Part shown: piece by piece, positions 1-7,560 of the stretch | Layout: each line of letters begins with the position of its first letter | Numbering within the stretch: the first letter of the stretch is position 1 | Assembly (NCBI RefSeq): GCF_018860745.1 | Contig: NZ_JAHKPY010000003.1 | Location: 1,128,062-1,192,061, forward strand | DNA length: 64,000 bases | Source: Zobellia uliginosa | GTDB lineage: Bacteria > Bacteroidota > Bacteroidia > Flavobacteriales > Flavobacteriaceae | Direction of reading: 5' to 3' | Translations under genes and position numbers: made by a program | The notes under the pieces: model-generated | Told to the model about the DNA's origin: nothing | What the model saw: only the letters and a program-made list of their open reading frames with translations | Database searches by the model: none

Positions 1-111
1 CATTTTCTTCTATTCTTCGCTCTACTTTGTGTTGGTTGTTATACCACTAAAGGCTTAAGAACTGATATGAATTGTTCTAAGACAATTTCTAAACAATCCG
101 CTTCTTACTAA
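1..111 (+). CDS. possible 3' end of a small lipoprotein-like ORF (partial)
   Basis: Frame 1 is open from the window edge to a TAA at 109-111. The 36 visible residues begin with a hydrophobic stretch that ends in two cysteines (FALLCVGC), which looks like the end of a lipoprotein signal peptide, followed by about 23 polar residues. If real, the mature product would be very small. The start codon is outside the window, so neither the reading frame nor expression can be confirmed. It may be chance. Confidence 0.25.
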   Translation, partial: HFLLFFALLCVGCYTTKGLRTDMNCSKTISKQSASY

Positions 112-126
112 TATCAATATAACTAA

Positions 127-160
127 AAAGGAACCTTATCTTGGAAGAAAAGGCTCCTTT
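127..160 (-). terminator. hairpin, probable terminator reading leftwards
   Basis: An 11-bp stem with one mismatch pairs 127-137 with 150-160. On the minus strand it is followed by a run of five T. It lies beyond a stronger terminator at 314-346, so it would be a second stop for leftward transcription or the end of an unseen short transcript. Confidence 0.45.
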
Positions 161-313
161 ACGAGAACACTATATGAAAATGAAAAATCGTATATATCTT
201 GTTTTAAATATCATCTTTTTAATACACAGCCAAACTATAGATTTATGGGTGAAAACGGAAAATAATGTTGTGAAACCCTCAAAAGTTGTGGTGAAAGCTA
301 CTTTTAGAAAGCA

Positions 314-346
314 AAAAAGGGAAACATTAGAAATGTTTCCCTTTTT
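314..346 (-). terminator. intrinsic terminator of the LytTR regulator gene
   Basis: A perfect 15-bp stem (314-328 with 332-346) with a 3-base loop has A-runs and T-runs on its two sides. It lies 19 bases beyond the stop of the minus-strand response regulator gene. The symmetric tails would let it work in both directions. Confidence 0.85.
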
Positions 347-364
347 AAAATATTATTTTAAGTA

Positions 365-1114
365 CTAAGAATTCATTGCCGAAATTATGAATTCCTTGAA
401 ATCTTTTGATATTGGTATAAGTGTATCCTTAATCATGATATCTTTTGAGTTGATAGCATCTATATGATCTACGTTAACGATATATGATTTGTGCGCTCTG
501 TAGAATTTATTCTTAGGCAATTTTTCTAAATAATCTTTTAAAGGAGAACGAACCAAAAACTTCTTATCAACTGTATTGACCTCAAGATATACATTATCAG
601 CTTTGATGAATCGGATATCACTAAACTGAATGCGGTAATATAAATGCTGCTTCTTTACAAAGATAGAATCCTTTAAAACCGTATTTGACATCGGAACATC
701 TTCCTCATTCTCAACAACAGCGGCAGATTTATCCGATCTAGTAAAATTAGAAAGCGCTATTTCTATTGATGTATACAAATCCTGCTGTTCAAAAGGTTTT
801 ACCAAATAACCGTTTGGTTTTACCATTTTAGCATTCTCTACCGTAGCTCTATCTGAGTTAGAGGTTACAAAAATGAAGGGTATATCATAATTTGCACGAA
901 TATGCTTGCCCAAATCAATTCCTGTCTTGTCAGAGGCCAAAATTATATCAATCAAAACAAGATCAACATGTTGCGTTTTTAGCACCTCTTCGGCTTGTTC
1001 ATAGACAATAACATTGTCCACAATCTCATACCCTATTTCTTCGAGCATGGATTGCATATCATCGGCTATGATTACATTATCCTCTACGATTAGAATTCTA
1101 ATTGGTTGTTCCAA
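365..1114 (-). CDS. LytTR-family response regulator
   Basis: Two-domain cytoplasmic transcription regulator. Residues 5-120 form a CheY-like receiver with the acidic pair E11-D12, phospho-acceptor D56 (in VLIDII), the conserved Thr in FVTSN and Lys in LVKPF. Residues 150-249 form a LytTR DNA-binding domain (FIKADNVYLEV, then FYRAHKSYIVN). The only start that fits the family N-terminus is a TTG codon; in-frame stops exclude anything much longer. No LytS-type or other histidine kinase is adjacent, so it is an orphan. A strong terminator follows. The domain call is secure; target genes are unknown. Confidence 0.92.
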   Translation of the reverse strand: MEQPIRILIVEDNVIIADDMQSMLEEIGYEIVDNVIVYEQAEEVLKTQHVDLVLIDIILASDKTGIDLGKHIRANYDIPFIFVTSNSDRATVENAKMVKPNGYLVKPFEQQDLYTSIEIALSNFTRSDKSAAVVENEEDVPMSNTVLKDSIFVKKQHLYYRIQFSDIRFIKADNVYLEVNTVDKKFLVRSPLKDYLEKLPKNKFYRAHKSYIVNVDHIDAINSKDIMIKDTLIPISKDFKEFIISAMNS

Positions 1115-1148
1115 AATGGCTAGTATTTAGTAGGTTCATATTTTAAAT

Positions 1149-2057
1149 TTACAAAAAATTATTACAACTGATATACATCAGTACTGACAAAAGAAAGGTG
1201 CTTAACGCCAACTTCTTTAATTCAGGATCCATTTGATTACTTCTATCTGTGGCGTGCACTCTTTTCATATGAAAGAAAATAGGTGCAAAGGAAATTAAAG
1301 GTAAAAAAATTCGCCAACCTTTTAAATTCAATATTGAAAATATTAGAATACTCAGGAAAGCTACTATTAGCAAAGAATAGTGATAAATTTTTCCTTGTTG
1401 AAAACCAATATAAACTATAAGCGTATTCTTATTTGAATTTTTATCTGATTCGTAATCGCGTAAATTATTAAGGTTTAAAACTCCAACACTTAAAAGTCCG
1501 ATTGCCACTGCTGGTAATATTGAAACGGCATTCAGTTGCTTTGTGTAAAGAAACATAGACCCCATTACCGCCAGCAATCCAAAAAAAAGAAAAACGAAAA
1601 CATCTCCCAATCCTCTATACCCGTATGCCGAAGCACCAACTGTATATTTTATTGCCGCCCAGATACTTGCCGCTCCAAGAATCAGAAATAGGATGGGATA
1701 CATCATATTTTCGAATCCAAACGCAAAATAAACAAGAGCAATAACAAGTATAAAATCTATAATTATGGAAAAAATTATACCTTCCTTTAACTCTTGTCTG
1801 GATATACTGCCGCTTTGAAGCGCCCTTTTAGGTCCTATCCTTTCTTCATTATCCGTCCCCTTTACGCCATCACCATAATCATTGGCAAAATTAGAAGTCA
1901 CTTGGAAGCCTATAGTTGTAAATAGAGCTAAAATAAAAACTACGGTATCTTCAAAACCATATAAATTAGCTAAAGCCGTACCTACTACTATACCTGACAC
2001 GGATAATGGTAGAGTTCTTAACCTAGCCGCACTTATCCAAGAACTAATATTTGTCAA
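1149..2057 (-). CDS. menA: 1,4-dihydroxy-2-naphthoate polyprenyltransferase
   Basis: Integral membrane UbiA-family prenyltransferase that joins a polyprenyl chain to 1,4-dihydroxy-2-naphthoate, giving demethylmenaquinone. The first Asp-rich motif is NDYGDGVKGTD (residues 59-69), followed by the conserved R near 73-78 region (EERIGPKRA). The second is NLRDYESDKN near residue 198. About eight hydrophobic segments are visible and the 302-residue length is typical. The start is a TTG two bases after the stop of the SPOR gene, which implies co-transcription and probably translational coupling. It lies in the same minus-strand block as menD and the isochorismate synthase. Confidence 0.95.
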   Translation of the reverse strand: MTNISSWISAARLRTLPLSVSGIVVGTALANLYGFEDTVVFILALFTTIGFQVTSNFANDYGDGVKGTDNEERIGPKRALQSGSISRQELKEGIIFSIIIDFILVIALVYFAFGFENMMYPILFLILGAASIWAAIKYTVGASAYGYRGLGDVFVFLFFGLLAVMGSMFLYTKQLNAVSILPAVAIGLLSVGVLNLNNLRDYESDKNSNKNTLIVYIGFQQGKIYHYSLLIVAFLSILIFSILNLKGWRIFLPLISFAPIFFHMKRVHATDRSNQMDPELKKLALSTFLLSVLMYISCNNFL

Positions 2058-2059
2058 AA

Positions 2060-2659
2060 TTACTGCGGGGATTCTATCTGTATTCTTTTTCCTTCTTTAT
2101 ATGATGCTACAAAAGCATCCTGAAAACCTAAGTCCACCAATTGTTCGCGAAATTTTTGAGCCTCTTCCAAAGTTTCAAAATTACCTAATGAATATGAATA
2201 GAATGGATTGGTTTTTACAAAAATAGTGTTAGTAAGTGCTTCAGAGGCCAAAGTCATATTGTTATCTACAAACGACTTAATTTGAACTGAGTAAATCTTT
2301 TCTTTCGCTAAAAATTCTTTAGCTAAGTAAAACTCTCTCACTAAACTCAATTCCTCGTTTTGTTGCTTTAAATTATCAATCCTAGATTTAATAGCGTCCA
2401 AACTATCTATAGAAACAAGAAGATTACTAGGACTTTCAAAGTTATTGGAAACACTTCTTCCTGCAGTGAAAGAAAAGACAATTAAACCGCCTATAAGAAA
2501 CAATGCTGTTACACCTGCAAGAAAATTACGCTGTACTTTCTTCCTTCTAAGTTCTTTATTTTTAAACTTAATTTGATCTAGAAGACGTTCGTTTATAATC
2601 TGCGCCTTGTCTATATCTTTGTGCAACTCCAGTAAGTCGCTTTCTTCTATAAATGGCAT
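2060..2659 (-). CDS. SPOR-domain membrane protein
   Basis: A 199-residue protein. Residues 1-45 are charged and cytoplasmic, one transmembrane helix spans about 46-68 (LAGVTALFLIGGLIVF), a short coiled-coil-like stretch covers 80-110, and a C-terminal SPOR-like domain covers 120-195 (YSVQIKSF, then SYSLGNFETLEEAQ). SPOR domains bind glycan strands of peptidoglycan stripped of stem peptides, often at division sites. It sits directly upstream of menA with a 2-base gap. No functional link to menaquinone synthesis is evident, so the shared transcript may be housekeeping only. Confidence 0.8.
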   Translation of the reverse strand: MPFIEESDLLELHKDIDKAQIINERLLDQIKFKNKELRRKKVQRNFLAGVTALFLIGGLIVFSFTAGRSVSNNFESPSNLLVSIDSLDAIKSRIDNLKQQNEELSLVREFYLAKEFLAKEKIYSVQIKSFVDNNMTLASEALTNTIFVKTNPFYSYSLGNFETLEEAQKFREQLVDLGFQDAFVASYKEGKRIQIESPQ

Positions 2660-2737
2660 ATTATTTTTTTACGAGGTTACACTGTTAAAGTTAACCAAAA
2701 TACCGAAAGATCGATGAACTGCACTCTCAGAATGTTG

Positions 2738-2745
2738 CAAAATTA
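2738..2745 (-). promoter_or_regulatory. -7 box (TAATTTTG) for the SPOR-menA transcript
   Basis: Matches the flavobacterial -7 consensus TAnnTTTG on the minus strand, 79 bases before the SPOR gene. No TTG -33 element lies at 17-23 bases, so this is a box match only. Confidence 0.35.
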
Positions 2746-2837
2746 CCGTTTTCTGTGGTATAGATTATTATTTACGATGTTAAAAACTTTCTGCTCACCA
2801 ATAAATCTGACTCAACAATTATAAAAGCGCCTTGTTT

Positions 2838-3671
2838 TTAATTAGATGCGTGTATACCATCTTCCTTAATAACAATTTTACGCTCTCTATACAATGTGCC
2901 CACACCTTTTTTAAAGGTTTTCTTGCTCATTTGCAATTCTCGCTTAATGAGTTCCGGATCTGATTTATCGTGAAGTGCTAAGTAACCTCCATGGGCCATT
3001 AGCTTCTTATATATCGCTTCTGCCGCTGGTTCCAAAAGCTTTTCACCTATGGGTTGTAATGAAACATCCAATTTATTATCTGGCCTAATGTTCTTTATAT
3101 ATCCTTTGGTTCTATCCCCAACGGCAACATGTTTGTAAATTTCATTAGAATACACCAACCCTTTATGCTGATCATTTATTATGACTTCCCAGCCTAAATC
3201 CGTTAGACGGGTAAAGAGTAATTCTACTTCTTCCCTTTCTCGAACAGTAAGGTCATCATTACTAAGAAACTTATCTATCTTGTTTGAACCAACTAGTCTA
3301 AAAGAAATATCGTCCATGTAGCAACGTACCACGTACCATTGCCCTTCTTTCATCTTATCTCGTTGTTCGCTAAAAGGAACCAATAGGTGTTTCTCAAGAC
3401 CCCAATCCATAAAGGCCCCTATTTTATTTACCTCGGCAACCTGCAAGAATCCAAACTTATTCCTAATTACATTTGGCGTTAAGGTAGTGGCTATAGGTCT
3501 TTCTTCATGATCTAAATAACAGAAGACCTTTATCGTATCGCCAATATCAATAGCTTTTGGTACATACTTGTTTGGCAAAAGGATTTCTGTTCCTGTCTTA
3601 CTTCCCAAAAAGAGCCCAACACTAGTATCTCTTAAAACCTCTAGCTCGTTGTAATTTCCTAATTCGATCAT
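2838..3671 (-). CDS. CvfB-like S1 RNA-binding protein
   Basis: A 277-residue protein of the CvfB/YitL family. It has tandem S1-type OB folds over about residues 1-210 (for example FGFLQVAEVNKIGAFMDWG and TKGYIKNIRPDNKLDVSL) and a C-terminal winged-helix region (residues 220-277, KRELQMSKKTFKKGVG). Family members bind RNA; CvfB affects virulence gene expression in Staphylococcus. The gene stands alone: a terminator separates it from DUF2853 upstream, and a -7 box abuts its ATG. Confidence 0.88.
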   Translation of the reverse strand: MIELGNYNELEVLRDTSVGLFLGSKTGTEILLPNKYVPKAIDIGDTIKVFCYLDHEERPIATTLTPNVIRNKFGFLQVAEVNKIGAFMDWGLEKHLLVPFSEQRDKMKEGQWYVVRCYMDDISFRLVGSNKIDKFLSNDDLTVREREEVELLFTRLTDLGWEVIINDQHKGLVYSNEIYKHVAVGDRTKGYIKNIRPDNKLDVSLQPIGEKLLEPAAEAIYKKLMAHGGYLALHDKSDPELIKRELQMSKKTFKKGVGTLYRERKIVIKEDGIHASN

Positions 3672-3676
3672 AACTG

Positions 3677-3684
3677 CAAAAGTA
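3677..3684 (-). promoter_or_regulatory. -7 box (TACTTTTG) abutting the CvfB start
   Basis: A perfect TAnnTTTG match on the minus strand ends 5 bases before the ATG at 3671. Transcription would start at or within a base or two of the start codon, implying a leaderless mRNA. No -33 TTG is found at standard spacing. Confidence 0.4.
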
Positions 3685-3702
3685 ACTTTAAAATCTGGGT
3701 AT

Positions 3703-3735
3703 AAAAAAACCGCCTGCTTAATAAAGTAGACGGTT
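3703..3735 (-). terminator. intrinsic terminator after DUF2853 gene
   Basis: An imperfect 12-bp stem (3708-3719 with 3724-3735, one mismatch and one G-T pair) with a 4-base loop is followed on the minus strand by seven T (3709-3703). It lies just past the DUF2853 stop. Confidence 0.8.
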
Positions 3736-3754
3736 AGAATTACATTTTAAAATC

Positions 3755-4099
3755 TTACTTAGTATAAACAGAAGCTTTTTTAAAGTGCTTACAAAGCATG
3801 TAATAAATTACTGCTCTGTGCTTGTTTCTGTTAGAAGAACCGTACTTTTCTACTACAGACTTCACAGCTTCCATTAATTTGGGGTCGTCAGACATACCCA
3901 ATTTTTTCATTAAATAATTTTTCTTAACAGTTTCTAATTCTTTTTCATCAGAACCAGAAACTTTAGAAGCATCGATATTATAAATCGCCGGACCTAAGCC
4001 CACAGTCACTTTTGTCAGAAGATCCATATCTGGAGCCTCTCCAAATTTATCTTTGATGTCAGCTGCATACTTCACAATTAAATCGTCTCTTTTACTCAT
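3755..4099 (-). CDS. DUF2853 family protein
   Basis: A 114-residue, all-helical, soluble protein that matches DUF2853: N-terminal SKRDDLIVKYAADIKDKF, central LTKVTVGLGPAIYN, and C-terminal NRNKHRAVIYYMLCKHFKK. No function is established for the family. It lies 28 bases downstream of menD and is followed by a clear terminator, so it is the last gene of the menaquinone transcript. There are no membrane segments and no signal peptide. Confidence 0.85.
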   Translation of the reverse strand: MSKRDDLIVKYAADIKDKFGEAPDMDLLTKVTVGLGPAIYNIDASKVSGSDEKELETVKKNYLMKKLGMSDDPKLMEAVKSVVEKYGSSNRNKHRAVIYYMLCKHFKKASVYTK

Positions 4100-4127
4100 A
4101 ATAGTTAGTGTTGAAAATGTTAATGGT

Positions 4128-5897
4128 TTATGTTAATGACTTCGAAGATATAAAATCAAAATAACCGAGCAAAATTTTGTTGTTGATAAATCTTGGCGTA
4201 TGGACCTCCAAGATTTTTGGTTTTTCAGATTTTTCGTAAAAATCTTTGAGCCTGTCATTCAGACTAGTTACCCCATTTACTAACATATATTCAAAGCCAA
4301 ATTGAGCGCTTAAGTGTTCCACATTTTTGTTGTGAGCTGTCTCGAAAAAAGTGGCGAAATTTTCTGTTTCTTCTTGTCCCGGTAAAATCCTAAAAATGCC
4401 ACCTCCATTATTATTTATGACTATAATTCTAAAATCTGGACGGATGTAATTATTCCAAAGTCCGTTGCTATCGTAGAAGAAACTTAAATCTCCTGTAATC
4501 AATAGCGTAGGAGTTTTAGCATAAATTGCAGAGCCAACCGCTGTAGATGTACTGCCGTCAATTCCACTCGTTCCTCTATTACAAAAAATCTTAAGAGAAG
4601 GGTCTAAATTAAACAACTGAGCATACCGGACGGTTGAACTATTTGCCAATTGCACATTGTAATTTTCAGGGATGCTTTTCAGAATCCAATCAAAAGCTAA
4701 CATGTCTGAAAACGCAATCTGATTCATGTAGTCCATCCGCTTTAATTCGTACTGCAATCTTCTTTCATTCCAATAGGCAAAATAGTCACCTTTTTTAGGC
4801 CTAATTAAATTTATAAACTTTCCAAAAAAACTATTGGCATCTGTTTTAAAGTGGTGTGTTAAGCAAAAAAAGGTGTTAAACGCCTTTAATTCATCTATAT
4901 GCCAATGGTGCTCAGGTTTATATTCTCTAAGAAAAGCCTTGATTTTTTTTGACACAACTAATCCTCCAAATGTTAACAGTATCTGAGGTTGCAATTTTGT
5001 AAATAACAAACTAGGTTCAGAACTCTTTTCAATGGGGGCAACAATACTATCAATACTCGTAAAAAAATTAGGATGATGAAGATTAGATGTGGTTTCTGTT
5101 AGGAGAATTACAGAAGGGTCATTAGCCAATGTATCTAAGAATTGCTGCTCCACGGCATTTGGAGGATTAACGCCCACGAGTACCATTTTTTTTGCGGAGG
5201 AATTCCAAACATCTGCATAAGATTGTATATCTGATGTTTTAAACTTGTCTTTCTTTTTTGCAGGAATTATTAAAGCTTTTACAGAAGGTTCGCTAATTGT
5301 ATCATAGAGCGGTTCTTCAAAAGGAACATTAATATGAACAGGCAACTTTTTTTTAAGTGCCATATTCAAGCTGATATTCAGTTCTTTATCATTAAAATCT
5401 TGAGTTTCTTGCTGAGCATCTTCTTTTTTCCCTTCGGATAACCATTCTGGCTTATACTTACCGACCCTTTCTACAGCATGAGCAATATCCTGTTTTAAAT
5501 TTGCAGAATAGCCAATATGCCTATCAAAAACATTGTCTTGGCGAATGGTTTGACCGTCCCCAACATCAATTTTATAAACAGGCCTATCTGCTGAAATCAC
5601 AACTAACGGAATACCACTATAGAATGCTTCTGCCACCGCCGGGTAATAATTTAACAAAGCACTTCCTGAAGTACATACCACGGCAACGGGCTCATGTAAT
5701 TGCTGTGCTATACCCAATGCAAAAAAAGCGGCACTGCGTTCGTCTACAACGCTGAAACATTTAAAATAAGGGTCTTCGCTAAAATCAATCGTCAGCGGTG
5801 CATTTCGTGACCCGGGAGAAATTACAATATTTTTTATCTTTTTCGCCTTGCAGTGTTGTACTACCAATTGAGCGGAGGGTATGCTAGAGTATCTCAT
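4128..5897 (-). CDS. menD: 2-succinyl-5-enolpyruvyl-6-hydroxy-3-cyclohexene-1-carboxylate synthase
   Basis: Thiamine-diphosphate enzyme that condenses isochorismate with 2-oxoglutarate in menaquinone synthesis. The N-terminal Pyr domain carries ISPGSRNAPL (residues 25-34) and VCTSGSALLNYYPAV. The C-terminal PP domain carries the ThDP/metal motif GDLSFFYDSNG near residue 468, a variant of GDG...NN, ending at NNGGGIFR. The 589-residue length is normal for MenD. It lies 49 bases after the isochorismate synthase gene; that gap holds a perfect palindrome and promoter-like boxes, so menD may have its own start of transcription. Confidence 0.96.
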   Translation of the reverse strand: MRYSSIPSAQLVVQHCKAKKIKNIVISPGSRNAPLTIDFSEDPYFKCFSVVDERSAAFFALGIAQQLHEPVAVVCTSGSALLNYYPAVAEAFYSGIPLVVISADRPVYKIDVGDGQTIRQDNVFDRHIGYSANLKQDIAHAVERVGKYKPEWLSEGKKEDAQQETQDFNDKELNISLNMALKKKLPVHINVPFEEPLYDTISEPSVKALIIPAKKKDKFKTSDIQSYADVWNSSAKKMVLVGVNPPNAVEQQFLDTLANDPSVILLTETTSNLHHPNFFTSIDSIVAPIEKSSEPSLLFTKLQPQILLTFGGLVVSKKIKAFLREYKPEHHWHIDELKAFNTFFCLTHHFKTDANSFFGKFINLIRPKKGDYFAYWNERRLQYELKRMDYMNQIAFSDMLAFDWILKSIPENYNVQLANSSTVRYAQLFNLDPSLKIFCNRGTSGIDGSTSTAVGSAIYAKTPTLLITGDLSFFYDSNGLWNNYIRPDFRIIVINNNGGGIFRILPGQEETENFATFFETAHNKNVEHLSAQFGFEYMLVNGVTSLNDRLKDFYEKSEKPKILEVHTPRFINNKILLGYFDFISSKSLT

Positions 5898-5903
5898 GAG
5901 TTA

Positions 5904-5935
5904 CAAAAATACAACGGTTGTATTTCTTAAACCAA
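5904..5935 (-). promoter_or_regulatory. menD promoter overlapped by a 19-bp palindrome
   Basis: On the minus strand a TTG (5935-5933) is followed after 21 bases by TATTTTTG (5911-5904). This fits the flavobacterial consensus TTG-N17-23-TAnnTTTG. The -7 box ends 6 bases before the menD ATG. A perfect inverted repeat of 9+1+9 bases (5907-5925, AAATACAAC then GTTGTATTT) covers most of the box and spacer, as an operator would. It could instead act as a hairpin at the end of the upstream gene. Confidence 0.5.
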
Positions 5936-5946
5936 TCTTGTTTAAA

Positions 5947-7062
5947 TTACTCTGTAGCCATTATCACCTTAAGCATAGTCTTACTCTTAGCGACCGTCTC
6001 GTTCCACTCTTTTTCAGGGTCCGAGTCTTTAGTAATTCCGCCACCAACATAAATCTGCAGGTTACCCTCCTTTAATTGCATACAACGCAAGTTCACAAAA
6101 AGCGTGGTGTTTTTAGAAATTGAACGGTACACATTATTCTCCGTATTCCTTGGGCGATTGTTTCTATTCCTTTCGGTCTTAAAATTTAATTCGCCTAAAA
6201 AACCGGTATAAAATTCACGGTCATAGTTTTCTTCCTTTAAAATAAATGCTTTTGTTTTCTCTTTGGGCATGCCACAGACTGCAGGTGTTGGGTGAAGCGC
6301 TTTTACCACCTCTCCAAGTTCTTCTTGCTTTGCATTTCCAAATATTTTGGTTCTAAGATGCATTAAAGAACCGGCCCTTACGGTTTCTGTTGGCATTCGT
6401 TCCAAGTCTGAAACCTTACCCTCCAATGCTTTAAGAATATAATTTGTTACCAACTGCTGTTCATCCAGTTCTTTGTTGCCCCAAGTAGGGTTTTCGTCGT
6501 TACCGTAATCTTGGGTGCCTGCTAATGACATAGTCGTTAGTTTTCTATTGTGCATGGTCAATAAAATTTCAGGAGTTGCCCCAAGCCACATCCCTACCTT
6601 TGGGTGATACCACAAATAACAAAATGCGGTTTTATATTGATGTAAGAGTGTCTGAAATAAAACTAAAGGAGAAGCATCGGTTTTGATCTGTATACCTCTA
6701 GACAGCACTACTTTATCAAAACTTCCTGCCTTGATTTCGGCAATACCTTTCTTTACTAATTCCAGATGAAAATCCTTTTGTTTTGTGTCTACGCCTATCT
6801 CAATGTTTTGTGATGGCGCATTAGCTTCTTCCGGGAAATAAGGAAGATTAAGAATTTCATCTGACTTCAAAAGTACGGCACCTCTATCGGAATCAAATGG
6901 TGCAAAAACAAATCCTGTTTCTGAATAGTCATTAAGATGATGCAACTCTTCATCTTCTTGAAAAATGGCAGTAATGCCTTCCTGATTAGGTTTACGATAG
7001 GCTACAAAAGGTAATTTATTCTCTAGGTGAGATTCAATTTTTTGAAAAAAATCCAAGGGCAT
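5947..7062 (-). CDS. menF: isochorismate synthase (chorismate-binding enzyme)
   Basis: Converts chorismate to isochorismate, the first committed step of menaquinone synthesis (siderophore-type isochorismate synthases are the alternative). Chorismate-binding core motifs are present: KVVLSRG, the LAGTQDYG loop, DEQQLVTNYI, ALHPTPAVCGMPKEK and YDREFYTGFLGE, ending in GGGITKDSDPEKEWNET. The 371-residue length suits MenF/EntC. I place the start at the ATG at 7062; a TTG one codon upstream is also in frame. The ATG shares one base with the thioesterase stop (TGATG). Co-location with menD favours the menaquinone role. Confidence 0.93.
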   Translation of the reverse strand: MPLDFFQKIESHLENKLPFVAYRKPNQEGITAIFQEDEELHHLNDYSETGFVFAPFDSDRGAVLLKSDEILNLPYFPEEANAPSQNIEIGVDTKQKDFHLELVKKGIAEIKAGSFDKVVLSRGIQIKTDASPLVLFQTLLHQYKTAFCYLWYHPKVGMWLGATPEILLTMHNRKLTTMSLAGTQDYGNDENPTWGNKELDEQQLVTNYILKALEGKVSDLERMPTETVRAGSLMHLRTKIFGNAKQEELGEVVKALHPTPAVCGMPKEKTKAFILKEENYDREFYTGFLGELNFKTERNRNNRPRNTENNVYRSISKNTTLFVNLRCMQLKEGNLQIYVGGGITKDSDPEKEWNETVAKSKTMLKVIMATE

Positions 7063-7487
7063 CAATTTTTCTTTGGTAAAGCTATTGTGGTCAATTTACA
7101 GAACGAGACCAGTTTACCTTCTTCATTTGTAATCTTAATTTCCCACAGCTGGGTAGTTCTTCCTTTATGCAAAATAGTAGCTTTGGCAAACACATCGCCA
7201 TCACGAACACCTTTAACATGGTTGGCAGAAATTTCAATACCTCGTATGGAAAATTGCTGTGCATCTAGAAAAATATACGAGGCCATACTACCTATACTTT
7301 CCGCCAAGGCAACCATAGCTCCACCGTGCAAAACCCCATCTGGTTGGTGAACTCGCGAGTTTACCGGCATCTTTCCCACCAAAAAATCTTCGCCCACATC
7401 TACATATTCAATTTGTAGGGTCTCCATCAATGTGTTTTTTGAAGATTCATTGCAAACCTTCAGTATTTTTTCCTTGTAGGCGTCCAT
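7062..7487 (-). CDS. menI: hotdog-fold thioesterase, likely DHNA-CoA thioesterase
   Basis: PaaI/YdiI-type hotdog protein. The signature HQPDGVLHGGAMVALAESIGS (split here as HQPDGVLHGG and AMVALAESIGS) is at residues 46-66 and holds the catalytic Glu of AESIGS and the Gln and His expected for YdiI-like enzymes. Those hydrolyse 1,4-dihydroxy-2-naphthoyl-CoA, the step before MenA. Overlap with the isochorismate synthase gene supports this, though other acyl-CoA substrates are possible. The frame extends six codons upstream to a TTG, but that TTG lies inside a -7 promoter box, so I choose the ATG at 7487 (141 residues). Confidence 0.8.
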   Translation of the reverse strand: MDAYKEKILKVCNESSKNTLMETLQIEYVDVGEDFLVGKMPVNSRVHQPDGVLHGGAMVALAESIGSMASYIFLDAQQFSIRGIEISANHVKGVRDGDVFAKATILHKGRTTQLWEIKITNEEGKLVSFCKLTTIALPKKN

Positions 7488-7502
7488 ATCTACTATTTTT
7501 TT

Positions 7503-7510
7503 CAAAATTA
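7503..7510 (-). promoter_or_regulatory. -7 box (TAATTTTG) upstream of the thioesterase
   Basis: A perfect TAnnTTTG match on the minus strand, 15 bases before the ATG at 7487. It overlaps the alternative TTG start, which argues against that start. It would drive thioesterase and isochorismate synthase together. No -33 TTG is found at standard spacing. Confidence 0.4.
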
Positions 7511-7560
7511 AGCATTACGTCATCAATAAAAGCCATTACTTTTATAGAGATTTTTGTTAT

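Noticed and set aside
141-368. 75-residue plus-strand ORF
   Set aside because: It runs through two hairpin terminators, has low-complexity Lys-rich composition, and its 3' end overlaps the regulator stop. Coding is unlikely.
5501-5755. 84-residue plus-strand ORF inside menD
   Set aside because: Antisense shadow of a well-supported gene, with no domain or start context.
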